From contig QNXQ01000186.1 of NCBI GenBank assembly GCA_003978875.1, positions 1 to 15,653 on the forward strand: a DNA stretch of 15,653 nt, read 5' to 3'. The stretch comes from Aquifex sp. (GTDB taxonomy: Bacteria; Aquificota; Aquificia; Aquificales; Aquificaceae). The position numbers were made by a program, and so were the translations under genes. Below the pieces are notes generated by a model. That model was given only the letters and a program-made list of their open reading frames with translations, searched no databases and was not told the origin of the DNA. Positions 4,520 to 12,270 of the stretch are shown piece after piece. Numbering within the stretch: position 1 is the stretch's first letter; the number at the start of each line of letters is the position of its first letter.

Positions 4520-6961
4520 CTATTTAGCAAACTTTTTATAAATCTCTTCGAACTTTTCAGCGGGAACAGGCGGAGAATAGTAGTATCCCTGAGCGTAATC
4601 ACAGCCAAGCTCTTCAAGGATTCTTTCGTGTTCTTCTCTTTCGACACCTTCGGCAACGGTTTTCAAGTTCAAACTCTTTGCTAAATTTATAATGGTTTTC
4701 ACTATTTCGTAATCTTTCTGGTCTTCGTGTATATCTTTCACAAAATCTACATCTATCTTTATGGCATAAACGGGAAGGTTCTTCAAATAAGCTATAGATG
4801 AATATCCCGTTCCAAAATCATCTATGTAAACCTTTATACCGAGCTCTGTAAGGGATTTCAGAAATACGGAAGCTACAGAGACATTCTCCATTATTGCTGT
4901 TTCTGTAATTTCAACTCCGAAGTTACGTACTTCTTCGGGACATTCATCGAGTTTTTGCATTATGTAGCTTATAAACCTCGAAGAACGAAATTGTACAGGG
5001 GATAAGTTTACAGCAATCTCAATATCTATCCCTTTTTTCCTCCAATCTCTTATCCTGTTACAGGTTTCTTCAATAATCCATAAACCGACTTCATTTATCA
5101 AACCGCTTTCTTCGAGAACAGGTATGAATTTATAGGGAGGAACCAGTTTATCGCCCTTTTTCCATCTTATCAGAGCTTCTGCTCCTATGATTTTCTTGTC
5201 TTTCAGACTTATTTTCGGTTGGAAATAAAGAATAAACTCCTTATTTTCTAAAGCTTTTATAAGTTCCTTTCTTAAGATAAAACTCTCCTCCACCTCTTTA
5301 GACTTTTTGGCGTAGAAGACTACGGTATTCCCGCCGAGCTTCTTTGCTTCGAACATAGCTTGAGTAGCATTAGCCAAGAGTCTTTCACCGCTTTCCGCAT
5401 CGTCAGGGAATACAGCTACACCTATAGAAAAGGTTATAGGTATGTCGTGGGAGTTTAGAATTATAGGGTTTACGAACTTTGCGAGAATTCTTGATATAAG
5501 ACTATTTATTGCAGATGAAATTTCCTTTGCTGTAAAGGCTATTGCAAAGGAGTCTGCTCCTACCCTTGCGAGGATATCGTCAAGTCTAACCACTTGTTTC
5601 AAACGTTCGGCAATTTCTTTTAATAGCTTATCTCCTTTACCGTATCCATAAATCACGTTGATAGTTGTAAAGTTATCAACGTCCAAAACAATAACCGTAA
5701 CTTTTTCTTTTCTTTTTTCCGCATTCCTAGTTAAATCACTGATAGCCTTTACAAAAAAATTTCTCACTGGAAGTTCTGTTAAAGGGTCATATAGAGAAAG
5801 TTTTTTTAGTTTTTCGTGTAAGGTGAAAACATCTATTACCTTTGCAAATTCCTCTATAAAACTACTGAAAACCTCTATTTCCGACTGGAAAAACTCTTCA
5901 TCTTTCGAAAGAACAAGAATATATTTTTCCTTTGAAGGTACAGTTATACAAATACTAAATAGCCCTAAATCCCCATTCTCTATTTTACATTTATCATCTC
6001 CCTTTTTATACACACATGCGTATTTATAGTTTCCTTCTTCGGTCAATTTTTCCACGACCTTGCGAAATATCTCAGTTTTATCTTTCTCCTCGAGAATTAT
6101 TTTTATTAATTCCACTATTATCACATGGAGTAAAGACAAAATTGTCTTTTCTCTCTCCTTTCTTATATCGTCGGTCAAGTCTCTAAGGTCAAGTACGTAG
6201 TATCTTTTTTTATCAATTATAACGGTTTCATAGCTTATCTCAAAAGGTTTAGTTATATTGTATTGAGGATTTCGGAGATATATTACCTCCGGTATTTTGC
6301 CGGAACCTTTACTTGTACAAATTGTATGACATACGTAATATTTTATTTCATCGACAAATAATTCCTTTAGAGCTTTTCCAACTATTTCGTTTGCCCTTAT
6401 TTTCAAAGTTTTTTCGAAGGTTTTATTTACGAAGGTAATTTTAAAGTCAGTGTCAAGTACAACAATTGGGTCTGGATTAGTTTCAAAGAATTTTATAAAT
6501 TTCTCAAAGTTTTCTTCTATAATTGATTTCAAAATAACTGAAAGGTCTATAAGTATATACTTTACCAAGGAAAGACACAATTCATTTAACTCTTCCGCAG
6601 GTATTTTTTTCTTAAGTTTTTCTCTTATAAGTTCAAAGAGTTTCCCGTATGAAGATATAAATTCTGGTGCGTTTAGACTCAGTTCACGAAAAGTTTTGGC
6701 CAGCGCTATCTTTTCTTTCAACGTAGGTTTGTTTACATCTAAAAGGGTGACAAGATACTCATAAAACACCTCTTCTATATTAAAGAAATCCTTTATTTTC
6801 TTATACTTTTCAAAGCTACAAATATGCCTCGCAAAATCTCTTGATATATCCTTAATTTCCTGTTCTGTCAAAAGTTGTCCAATCCTTTTTAGAGTTTCCT
6901 TATCCATCCCCATCATATTTGCGAGCTTCTTTAGAAAATTTAAGTCTATTTTTTCTCCCAT
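4520..6961 (-). CDS. c-di-GMP phosphodiesterase with PAS, GAF-like, degenerate GGDEF and EAL domains
   Basis: An 813-residue cytosolic signalling protein without membrane segments. Order: an all-helical N-terminal domain (~1-150, possibly sensor-globin-like), a PAS domain (~152-265, starting FETNPDPIVVLDTDFKITFV), a short GAF-like domain (~285-380), GGDEF (~388-552) and EAL (~565-812). The GGDEF signature is degenerate, GADSF at 468-472, so cyclase activity is not expected. The RxxD inhibitory site (R459-D462) five residues before it is kept, so it may still bind c-di-GMP or GTP. The EAL domain looks active: E595-A-L, N652, E684, D714-D715, K735, E771 and Q791 are all present. It should hydrolyse c-di-GMP to pGpG under control of the N-terminal sensors. 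It lies 58 bases after the aspartokinase gene and 29 before lolA. Confidence 0.9.
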   Translation of the reverse strand: MGEKIDLNFLKKLANMMGMDKETLKRIGQLLTEQEIKDISRDFARHICSFEKYKKIKDFFNIEEVFYEYLVTLLDVNKPTLKEKIALAKTFRELSLNAPEFISSYGKLFELIREKLKKKIPAEELNELCLSLVKYILIDLSVILKSIIEENFEKFIKFFETNPDPIVVLDTDFKITFVNKTFEKTLKIRANEIVGKALKELFVDEIKYYVCHTICTSKGSGKIPEVIYLRNPQYNITKPFEISYETVIIDKKRYYVLDLRDLTDDIRKEREKTILSLLHVIIVELIKIILEEKDKTEIFRKVVEKLTEEGNYKYACVYKKGDDKCKIENGDLGLFSICITVPSKEKYILVLSKDEEFFQSEIEVFSSFIEEFAKVIDVFTLHEKLKKLSLYDPLTELPVRNFFVKAISDLTRNAEKRKEKVTVIVLDVDNFTTINVIYGYGKGDKLLKEIAERLKQVVRLDDILARVGADSFAIAFTAKEISSAINSLISRILAKFVNPIILNSHDIPITFSIGVAVFPDDAESGERLLANATQAMFEAKKLGGNTVVFYAKKSKEVEESFILRKELIKALENKEFILYFQPKISLKDKKIIGAEALIRWKKGDKLVPPYKFIPVLEESGLINEVGLWIIEETCNRIRDWRKKGIDIEIAVNLSPVQFRSSRFISYIMQKLDECPEEVRNFGVEITETAIMENVSVASVFLKSLTELGIKVYIDDFGTGYSSIAYLKNLPVYAIKIDVDFVKDIHEDQKDYEIVKTIINLAKSLNLKTVAEGVEREEHERILEELGCDYAQGYYYSPPVPAEKFEEIYKKFAK

Positions 6962-7019
6962 AATTCTAATTTAAAACGGAAAGGAAAAAGGAAATGATAA
7001 AAGAACTCCTAAAGTAGTC

Positions 7020-8264
7020 TCAGTTATTTCTGTCGTTTATGGTTTCGAACTCTTCTATTTCTTCTATGAACTCTTCGTGGAGAGTTCTTACAGCAAGCTC
7101 GGCATACTTTTCGTCTATTAAGCAAGAAATTTTTATTTCCGAAGTGGATATAGCTTTTATATTTATCCCGTTTTTAGCGAGAATTTCAAACATCCTTCCT
7201 GCAACACCGTAAGCACTTCTCATACCTATTCCCACTATCGAAATCTTAGCCACTTTATCGTCCCTTATTACTTCTTTTGCTCCTATCCTCTGAGCTATTT
7301 TTTTGACTATTTCCTCCGCTTTATCCGCTTCGGTTTTGTTTACGGTAAAGGACATATCAGTGTAGCCTTCATGGGAAACGTTTTGAACTATCATATCCAC
7401 GACTATATGAGCATCTCCGAGGGCTTTGAAAATCTGGGCAGCAATTCCCGGTTTGTCTGGAACTCTCACTATGGTGATTCTGGATTCATTTGTATCTACG
7501 GTAATTCCTCTTACTACTACTTTCTCCATAACTTCCTCCTCCGGAACAATCCAAGTTCCTTCCTCTTCGGAAAAAGTACTCCTTACGTGTATTCTAACGT
7601 TATACTTTGCTGCAAACTCAACGCTTCTTATTTGCATTACCTTTGCACCCAAAGATGCAAGTTCCAACATTTCCTCATAGGATATCTTGGAAATTTTCCT
7701 TGCGGATGGAACTATCCTCGGGTCAGCAGTGAAAACTCCCGGAACATCTGTGTTAATCTCACAATCAGCTTTGAGGGCTGCAGCTAAAGCTACAGCTGTT
7801 GTATCAGAACCACCTCTTCCTAAAGTAGTAATTTCCCAGTCTTCGGTAACACCCTGAAATCCTGCAACTACAGGAATATACCCTTCTTCAATCAGATTCA
7901 AAAGTCTTCTTATTCCTATTTTTCTTATCCTGGCCTTCGTGTGGATATTGTCAGTAATTATCGGAACCTGCCAACCGCATAAGCTCACCGCTGGATATCC
8001 CAACTTATGCAGGGTCATAGCAAAAAGGGCTATGGCTCTTTGCTCACCTGTCGCAAGAAGCATATCCATTTCTCTCTCAGGTGGTCTCGAAGATACTTGA
8101 CGGGCTAAATTTATAAGGGAGTCCGTTTCGCCTGCCATTGCGGAAGACACCACGACGGGCTTGTACCCTTTTTCTAAAGCATTGATTACCCTTTTTGCAC
8201 AGAGCTCAATTCTCTCAAGATTAGCTACGGAGGTTCCTCCGAACTTCTGAACAAGTATTTTCAT
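7020..8264 (-). CDS. lysC: Aspartokinase with regulatory ACT domains
   Basis: A 414-residue aspartate kinase, phosphorylating L-aspartate at the head of the lysine/threonine/methionine pathway. The N-terminal amino-acid-kinase domain starts MKILVQKFGGTSV and includes VVSSAMAGETDSL, LLATGEQ, GFQGVTEDWEITTLGRGGSD and CEINTDVPGVFTADPR. Two C-terminal ACT domains follow (~265-410), with VPDKPGIAAQIFKALGDAHI and VGIGMRSAYGVAGRMFEIL, where lysine and/or threonine feedback usually acts. Length and layout match the single-function bacterial enzyme with a ~400-residue alpha chain. The ATG has no strong ribosome site. It is divergent from metK across 52 bases and may head the long leftward gene set, although the 58-base gap before the phosphodiesterase gene leaves room for a separate promoter. 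Confidence 0.95.
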   Translation of the reverse strand: MKILVQKFGGTSVANLERIELCAKRVINALEKGYKPVVVSSAMAGETDSLINLARQVSSRPPEREMDMLLATGEQRAIALFAMTLHKLGYPAVSLCGWQVPIITDNIHTKARIRKIGIRRLLNLIEEGYIPVVAGFQGVTEDWEITTLGRGGSDTTAVALAAALKADCEINTDVPGVFTADPRIVPSARKISKISYEEMLELASLGAKVMQIRSVEFAAKYNVRIHVRSTFSEEEGTWIVPEEEVMEKVVVRGITVDTNESRITIVRVPDKPGIAAQIFKALGDAHIVVDMIVQNVSHEGYTDMSFTVNKTEADKAEEIVKKIAQRIGAKEVIRDDKVAKISIVGIGMRSAYGVAGRMFEILAKNGINIKAISTSEIKISCLIDEKYAELAVRTLHEEFIEEIEEFETINDRNN

Positions 8265-8316
8265 GGAAAAAATTATTTTAAACCAAATTGTATATCTACT
8301 AATTAAAATTAAAGTT
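8265..8316. promoter_or_regulatory. Divergent spacer between aspartokinase gene and metK
   Basis: These 52 very AT-rich bases must hold or overlap the promoters of both genes. On the minus strand TACAAT (8292-8287) is a fair -10 for the aspartokinase gene, but I see no matching -35. No SAM riboswitch fold, T-box or long inverted repeat is visible, and the spacer is too short for one. Confidence 0.4.
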
Positions 8317-9447
8317 ATGTATACACTCAGAATGGCAGAATCCGTAACGGAGGGACACCCTGATAAAATAGCAGACCAAATAGCCGATGCACTGCTGGAC
8401 GAATTTCTAAAAAAAGACCCTTACAGCAAGGTTTCCCTTGAAATAATGGTCACCACAGGTTTAGTAATGGTAGGAGGAGAACTTTCAACAGAAAGCTACG
8501 TGGATATTCCGAGAGTTGCAAGAAATGTAATAAAAGATATCGGTTATACAAGACCTGAACTCGGTTTTGATGCCGATACATGTGCGGTGATTCAATCAAT
8601 AGATGAACAAAGCCCGGAGATTGCACTCGGTATTTCTGCGGAAGGAGCGGGAGACACGGCAATAGTCGTAGGTTACGCCACAAAAGAAGCTCCTAACCTG
8701 ATGCCCTGGCCTATTACATTAGCCCACAAAATAACAAAGAGGATTTCCGAATATAGAAAGATAGGTAAATTTCCCTTTTTAAGACCTGACGGAAAGGTTC
8801 TCATAGCTATGATATACGAAGATGGTAAGCCCAAATACGTTCAAAGTGTAATTGCCTATGTTCATCACGACCCGGATGTATCCCTGACACATCTCAGGGA
8901 ATTGATAATAGAAGAGGTGATAAAAAGGGAAATCCCGGAAGAGTTTTTAACGGAAAAAACACTTTTAAAGGTGAATCCCACAGGGAGATTTGTCATCGGC
9001 GGACCCGTTGCGGATACAGGACTTACCGGAAGGAAGATAGTTTCCGACGCATACGGAGATATAGGGCTTTCGGGTGGAAGTGCCTTTTCGGGCAAAGACC
9101 CTACCAAGACTGACCGTTCGGGTTCATATCTTGCCAGGATGATTGCAAAGCATATAGTAGCGGGCGGATGGGCGGATAGATGTTTAGTCCAAATAGGATA
9201 CGCTTTCGGACTTCCCGAGCCGGTAGCCTTCGATATAGAAACCTTCGGTACGGAAAAAATAAGTAAAGCGAAGTTAACCGAAGCCATTAAAAAGGTTTTC
9301 CCGTTAAAGCCTGTAGAAATAATAGATTTTCTGGATTTAAGGAAACCTATATATAAACAAACTTCAGTATACGGACATTTTGGTAAAGAAAATTTACCTT
9401 GGGAAAAACTCACTTATCTTGAAAAATTGAAAGAACTACTGGATTAG
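8317..9447 (+). CDS. metK: S-adenosylmethionine synthetase (methionine adenosyltransferase)
   Basis: A 376-residue cytosolic enzyme making S-adenosylmethionine from methionine and ATP. Three repeated domains are recognisable: MAESVTEGHPDKIADQIADA at the N-terminus (catalytic His14/Asp16 region), GAGDTAIVVGYATKEA in the centre, and NPTGRFVIGGPVADTGLTGR, then SGGSAFSGKDPTKTDRSGSY (phosphate-binding) and a conserved YGHFG near the end. The start at 8317 aligns MYTLRMAES with known N-termini; the frame extends upstream to 8263 but would then overlap the aspartokinase start and add an implausible leader. Two motifs depart from the usual consensus: GAGDTA instead of GAGDQG, and SGGSAFSGKD instead of HGGGAFSGKD. 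The stop overlaps the hisZ stop region by 12 bases. Confidence 0.94.
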   Translation: MYTLRMAESVTEGHPDKIADQIADALLDEFLKKDPYSKVSLEIMVTTGLVMVGGELSTESYVDIPRVARNVIKDIGYTRPELGFDADTCAVIQSIDEQSPEIALGISAEGAGDTAIVVGYATKEAPNLMPWPITLAHKITKRISEYRKIGKFPFLRPDGKVLIAMIYEDGKPKYVQSVIAYVHHDPDVSLTHLRELIIEEVIKREIPEEFLTEKTLLKVNPTGRFVIGGPVADTGLTGRKIVSDAYGDIGLSGGSAFSGKDPTKTDRSGSYLARMIAKHIVAGGWADRCLVQIGYAFGLPEPVAFDIETFGTEKISKAKLTEAIKKVFPLKPVEIIDFLDLRKPIYKQTSVYGHFGKENLPWEKLTYLEKLKELLD

Positions 9448-10584
9448 CTCCAAAAACTCCTTTACGGTCATAGTTATACATTCTTTCGGCGTAGAAAAGA
9501 CTTTAATCTTTTTATCGTCAACGAGCAGTATCTCCCTGTAGCCTTTCTCAAAAGCGTAAACTATAGAATCCTCCACTTTCCTTTCTACAAGTTCTACCGC
9601 TACCTTCTTTCCTTTACCTCTTAGTACATCCGCTAAGTGTTTTCCCAATTTCTTTTCAGATTTATCTATAATGAAGTAATCCTTTAGGGAAACAGCCTTA
9701 GGAAGAATGTCTATTAATCTTTCAAGGTATACAGCTCCGCCGGTGGCGGGTAAGTTTTTCCCGAAAAGAGTAGAAAGGTTATCGTACCTTCCTCCACCCG
9801 CTATTGCTCTATGGTATTTTGATTCGTAAATTTCAAAAATCACACCGGTGTAGTAAGGAAAATGTCTTACTTCACAGAGGTCGTAGGCAAAGCTTATTCC
9901 GAGTTCTTTTAGTTTTTCTCCTATACGTTTGAGAGTTTCCCTTTCTTCATCGAGGGAATACTTCTCAAGAATTTCTAAGATTTCATGGCTATCGGAAATT
10001 CTTAGGACTTTATTAACATCGCTTCCAAAAATCTTTTTTAATTTCTCAACATCTCTTTCGAAGAAGGCTTTCAGCAGCTGATTATCGTCTTTGGCGAGTT
10101 TTCTTACTATACCTGCATGGCTGAGGATAACCTTTACATCCTTAATTTCGAGGGTCTTTAGAAATTTTACAAGAACTTGAATCACTTCTACATCAGCCTC
10201 TAAATTGTTTATACCTATAAGCTCTATTCCGGTCTGAAGTTTTTCAAAGCCCTTTCTATCCAGTGAGAAGACACTTCCAAAATAATAGAGCTTCTCGGGA
10301 AACTTTAAATTTTTTAGATTTGATATTGTTCTTACTACCTGAGTTGTAAAATCCAGCCTAAGGCCAAAGGTTTCTTTAGTCGAACTGTCCTTAAATGTAA
10401 TGGCTTCTTTTGCCTTTTCACCGAAAGAAAGTTCCTGGTATTCGTAAGGTTCAAAATGAGAGAGATTTATGTAATCGTATCCAAAGGATTCAAAAGTGGA
10501 AGAGGCCTTTAAAAATATTTCCTTTATGAGATTTGCTTCCTCTATACTGTAAAAGCGTTCTCCCGATATTAGAACGGTTTTCAT
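9436..10584 (-). CDS. hisZ: ATP phosphoribosyltransferase regulatory subunit HisZ
   Basis: A 382-residue paralogue of histidyl-tRNA synthetase that would join the short-form HisG to make the first enzyme of histidine biosynthesis. Class II synthetase-like motif 2 reads LRLDFTTQVVRTI (the HisZ-type 'LRxDFTxQVxR'), the histidine-binding region reads EVRHFPYYTGVIFEIY, and motif 3 starts GGGRYDNL, followed by GGAVYLERL. It is shorter than true HisRS (~420 residues) and its C-terminal ~85 residues only loosely resemble an anticodon-binding domain, which supports HisZ over HisS. HisG is not in the window. The gene is convergent with metK and divergent from thiO, with no ribosome site seen before the ATG. 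Confidence 0.88.
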   Translation of the reverse strand: MKTVLISGERFYSIEEANLIKEIFLKASSTFESFGYDYINLSHFEPYEYQELSFGEKAKEAITFKDSSTKETFGLRLDFTTQVVRTISNLKNLKFPEKLYYFGSVFSLDRKGFEKLQTGIELIGINNLEADVEVIQVLVKFLKTLEIKDVKVILSHAGIVRKLAKDDNQLLKAFFERDVEKLKKIFGSDVNKVLRISDSHEILEILEKYSLDEERETLKRIGEKLKELGISFAYDLCEVRHFPYYTGVIFEIYESKYHRAIAGGGRYDNLSTLFGKNLPATGGAVYLERLIDILPKAVSLKDYFIIDKSEKKLGKHLADVLRGKGKKVAVELVERKVEDSIVYAFEKGYREILLVDDKKIKVFSTPKECITMTVKEFLELIQ

Positions 10585-10615
10585 TATGAATATTTTAAAT
10601 TCTAAAATAGTTAGT
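10585..10615. promoter_or_regulatory. 31-base divergent spacer between hisZ and thiO
   Basis: Very AT-rich. It is too short to hold two full promoters, so at least one -35 region must lie inside the opposite gene. I see no convincing -10/-35 pair. An in-frame ATG at 10586 would extend ThiO by 10 residues and shrink the spacer to one base. Confidence 0.35.
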
Positions 10616-11674
10616 ATGGATATACTGATTGTAGGCGGTGGGATAGTAGGATTATCAATAGCTATAGATTTACTCCTCGCGGGTCACAATGTTAAACTTG
10701 CTGTCAGAAACGAAAGGGAGGGAGCATCTTGGGTAGCAGGAGGGATGTTAGCTCCTTTTTCGGAAGGACTTGAAGGTGATTTTCTGAGATTTTCCGTAGA
10801 AAGCTTGAGACTTTGGCACGATTATCTTGAAAGGATAAAAGAAATTTCGGGAAGAAGGGTATTTTTCTCACAAGGAATTCTCAGAATAGCACTCACCGAA
10901 GAAGAAGAGAAGGAGCTCAAAGAAAAAGTAAAGAAGTATTCCCAAAATATATGTCAAAACATCGTTTCTTACGATGGGAGTGAACTCACTAAGGAATTCC
11001 CTTATATCACCGAAGAGGTAAGGTACGGAGTTGTTTACGGCGATGAAGGTAATGTGGATACGGAAGAGTTAATGGAAGCTCTGTATATAGCTTTTAAAAA
11101 GCTCGGTGGAGAAATTATCGGCGAAGACATAGTTCGTATACATAAAGAAGGTGAAAAGATAGAAAAGGTTTACGGATTTTTCAAAGAAATAGTTACAGAC
11201 TTTTACATATTTGCCACAGGAGCGTGGCTTAAGGAACACTTTAACTTTCCCGTATTTCCGGTAAAAGGGCAAATACTCAGGATATCCGCACCCTTTAGAG
11301 ATTACGTAATCTACTCAAGTTCAGCGTACATAATCCCGAGGGAAAAAGATATTTTGGTTGGAGCAACGACGGAACACAGAGGCTTTGATACCACAACTAC
11401 CCTTGAGGGAGTGAGCAAGTTAACTCAAGGAGCTATTAAAGTTTCTCCGGCTTTAAAGGAAGCAGAACTCCTCGAAGTGAGAGTTGGTTTCAGACCAGGA
11501 ACTCCAGACGAGCTTCCCATTTTTTACTTCGGTGAAAACTTTGCGGTATTTAGCGGCCATTATAGAAACGGTATACTGCTTGCTCCGATAACCGCAGAGA
11601 TAGCTCTCAAACTTGTGGATAAAGGTGAAGTCTCGGAATACTTTAAACTGTTTTCACCTTATAGGTTTAAGTAA
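10616..11674 (+). CDS. thiO: Glycine oxidase ThiO (FAD-dependent, thiazole synthesis)
   Basis: A 352-residue DAO-family flavoenzyme. It would oxidise glycine to iminoglycine, the donor for the thiazole ring of thiamine. The N-terminal Rossmann motif MDILIVGGGIVGLSIAIDL binds FAD. ThiO-type landmarks follow: GASWVAGGMLAPFSEG, FFSQGILRIAL, TDFYIFATGAW, FPVKGQILRI, then VGFRPGTPDELPIFY and the C-terminal SGHYRNGILLAPITAEI. The start is set at the ATG just before the Rossmann strand; the upstream ATG (10586) adds residues with no family counterpart. The next gene starts 28 bases downstream on the same strand. No other thi gene is in the window. Confidence 0.92.
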   Translation: MDILIVGGGIVGLSIAIDLLLAGHNVKLAVRNEREGASWVAGGMLAPFSEGLEGDFLRFSVESLRLWHDYLERIKEISGRRVFFSQGILRIALTEEEEKELKEKVKKYSQNICQNIVSYDGSELTKEFPYITEEVRYGVVYGDEGNVDTEELMEALYIAFKKLGGEIIGEDIVRIHKEGEKIEKVYGFFKEIVTDFYIFATGAWLKEHFNFPVFPVKGQILRISAPFRDYVIYSSSAYIIPREKDILVGATTEHRGFDTTTTLEGVSKLTQGAIKVSPALKEAELLEVRVGFRPGTPDELPIFYFGENFAVFSGHYRNGILLAPITAEIALKLVDKGEVSEYFKLFSPYRFK

Positions 11675-11702
11675 AGGTACAGCATTATATTAAACTTAGG
11701 GT

Positions 11703-12260
11703 ATGAAAGCGTTTGGCGTTATATTATTCTTGCTGCTCGGCTTAGGATTTTCTAAAGAAACAGGCTTTACCCAAGAGGATAGAGAAAGACTGATAAGACT
11801 TGAAACCACTCTAAAGGTTTTTATGAAACAAGTAGACAAACGATTTGAGCAAGTTGATAAAAGAATAACGGAACTAAGAGAAGATATGAATAAAAGATTT
11901 GAGCTTATTGATAAGCGTTTTGAGCAAATAGACAAACGATTTGAAGAGCTAAGAGATGACATTAACAAAAGGTTTGAATTAATGGATAAACGCTTTGAAC
12001 AAATCGACAAAAGATTTGAACAACTTTATACATTCCTGTGGATAATCACGGGAATATTCACAACCTTGACAGCGAGCGTTATAGCCTTTGCATGGTGGGA
12101 CAGGAGAACGATAATCAGAAAAACCAAAGAAGAGACCTTTGAAGATATGGAAAGGGAACTAAAACCCGAGAAGTTTAAAAAACTCCTAAACGTCCTCAGA
12201 GAAAAAGCTAAAAACGATAAAGAGTTAGAGGCTATTCTCAAAAAATACGGGCTTTTGTAG
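11703..12260 (+). CDS. Unrecognised exported/membrane protein with heptad coiled-coil repeats
   Basis: A 185-residue protein I cannot name. It has a signal-like hydrophobic N-terminus (MKAFGVILFLLLGLGFS), a charged linker, then from about residue 40 to 107 a near-perfect heptad array of the type DKRFEQI/NKRFELM. This is followed by one transmembrane helix (around 109-130, WIITGIFTTLTASVIAFAWW) and a charged helical C-terminal tail (EELKPEKFKKLL...KYGLL style). The pattern predicts a periplasmic or surface coiled coil anchored by the single helix, probably oligomeric. Residues 57-81 and 82-106 are a direct 25-residue duplication. Similar signal/heptad/TM proteins are known to me only as hypothetical proteins. 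It stands 28 bases after thiO and 10 before the archease gene, so it is probably cotranscribed with them. Confidence 0.8.
   Translation: MKAFGVILFLLLGLGFSKETGFTQEDRERLIRLETTLKVFMKQVDKRFEQVDKRITELREDMNKRFELIDKRFEQIDKRFEELRDDINKRFELMDKRFEQIDKRFEQLYTFLWIITGIFTTLTASVIAFAWWDRRTIIRKTKEETFEDMERELKPEKFKKLLNVLREKAKNDKELEAILKKYGLL
11871..12020 (+). repeat. Two tandem 75-base units encoding a duplicated coiled-coil segment
   Basis: Copy 1 spans 11871-11945 and copy 2 spans 11946-12020. At protein level the 25-residue units begin ELREDMNKRFEL and ELRDDINKRFEL and differ at three residues. At DNA level they differ at 15 of 75 positions, 12 of them silent. Shorter DKRFEQ heptads also flank the units. Confidence 0.85.
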
Positions 12261-12270
12261 GATTTTTACT

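Noticed and set aside
5658..6764. Plus-strand frames of 104-123 codons inside the phosphodiesterase gene
   Set aside because: They are Ser/Phe-rich shadows of a well-supported gene on the other strand and show no domain.
7371..7787. A 138-codon plus-strand frame inside the aspartokinase gene
   Set aside because: Low-complexity Cys/Tyr/Asn-rich translation antisense to conserved ACT-domain sequence; a shadow.
8265..8316. SAM riboswitch upstream of metK
   Set aside because: Only 52 bases separate the two start codons, all AT-rich, with no SAM-I, SAM-II or SAM-III helices visible.
8865..9413. A 182-codon minus-strand frame inside metK
   Set aside because: It mirrors conserved MetK coding sequence and has no recognisable family or ribosome site.
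9436..10584. Histidyl-tRNA synthetase instead of HisZ
   Set aside because: The motif 2 (LRLDFTTQ), shorter length and poorly conserved C-terminal domain fit HisZ better; a HisRS role is not fully excluded.
11871..12020. The repeated units as a CRISPR or mobile-element signature
   Set aside because: The repeats are contiguous, in frame, and encode heptads; there are no spacers and no flanking inverted ends.
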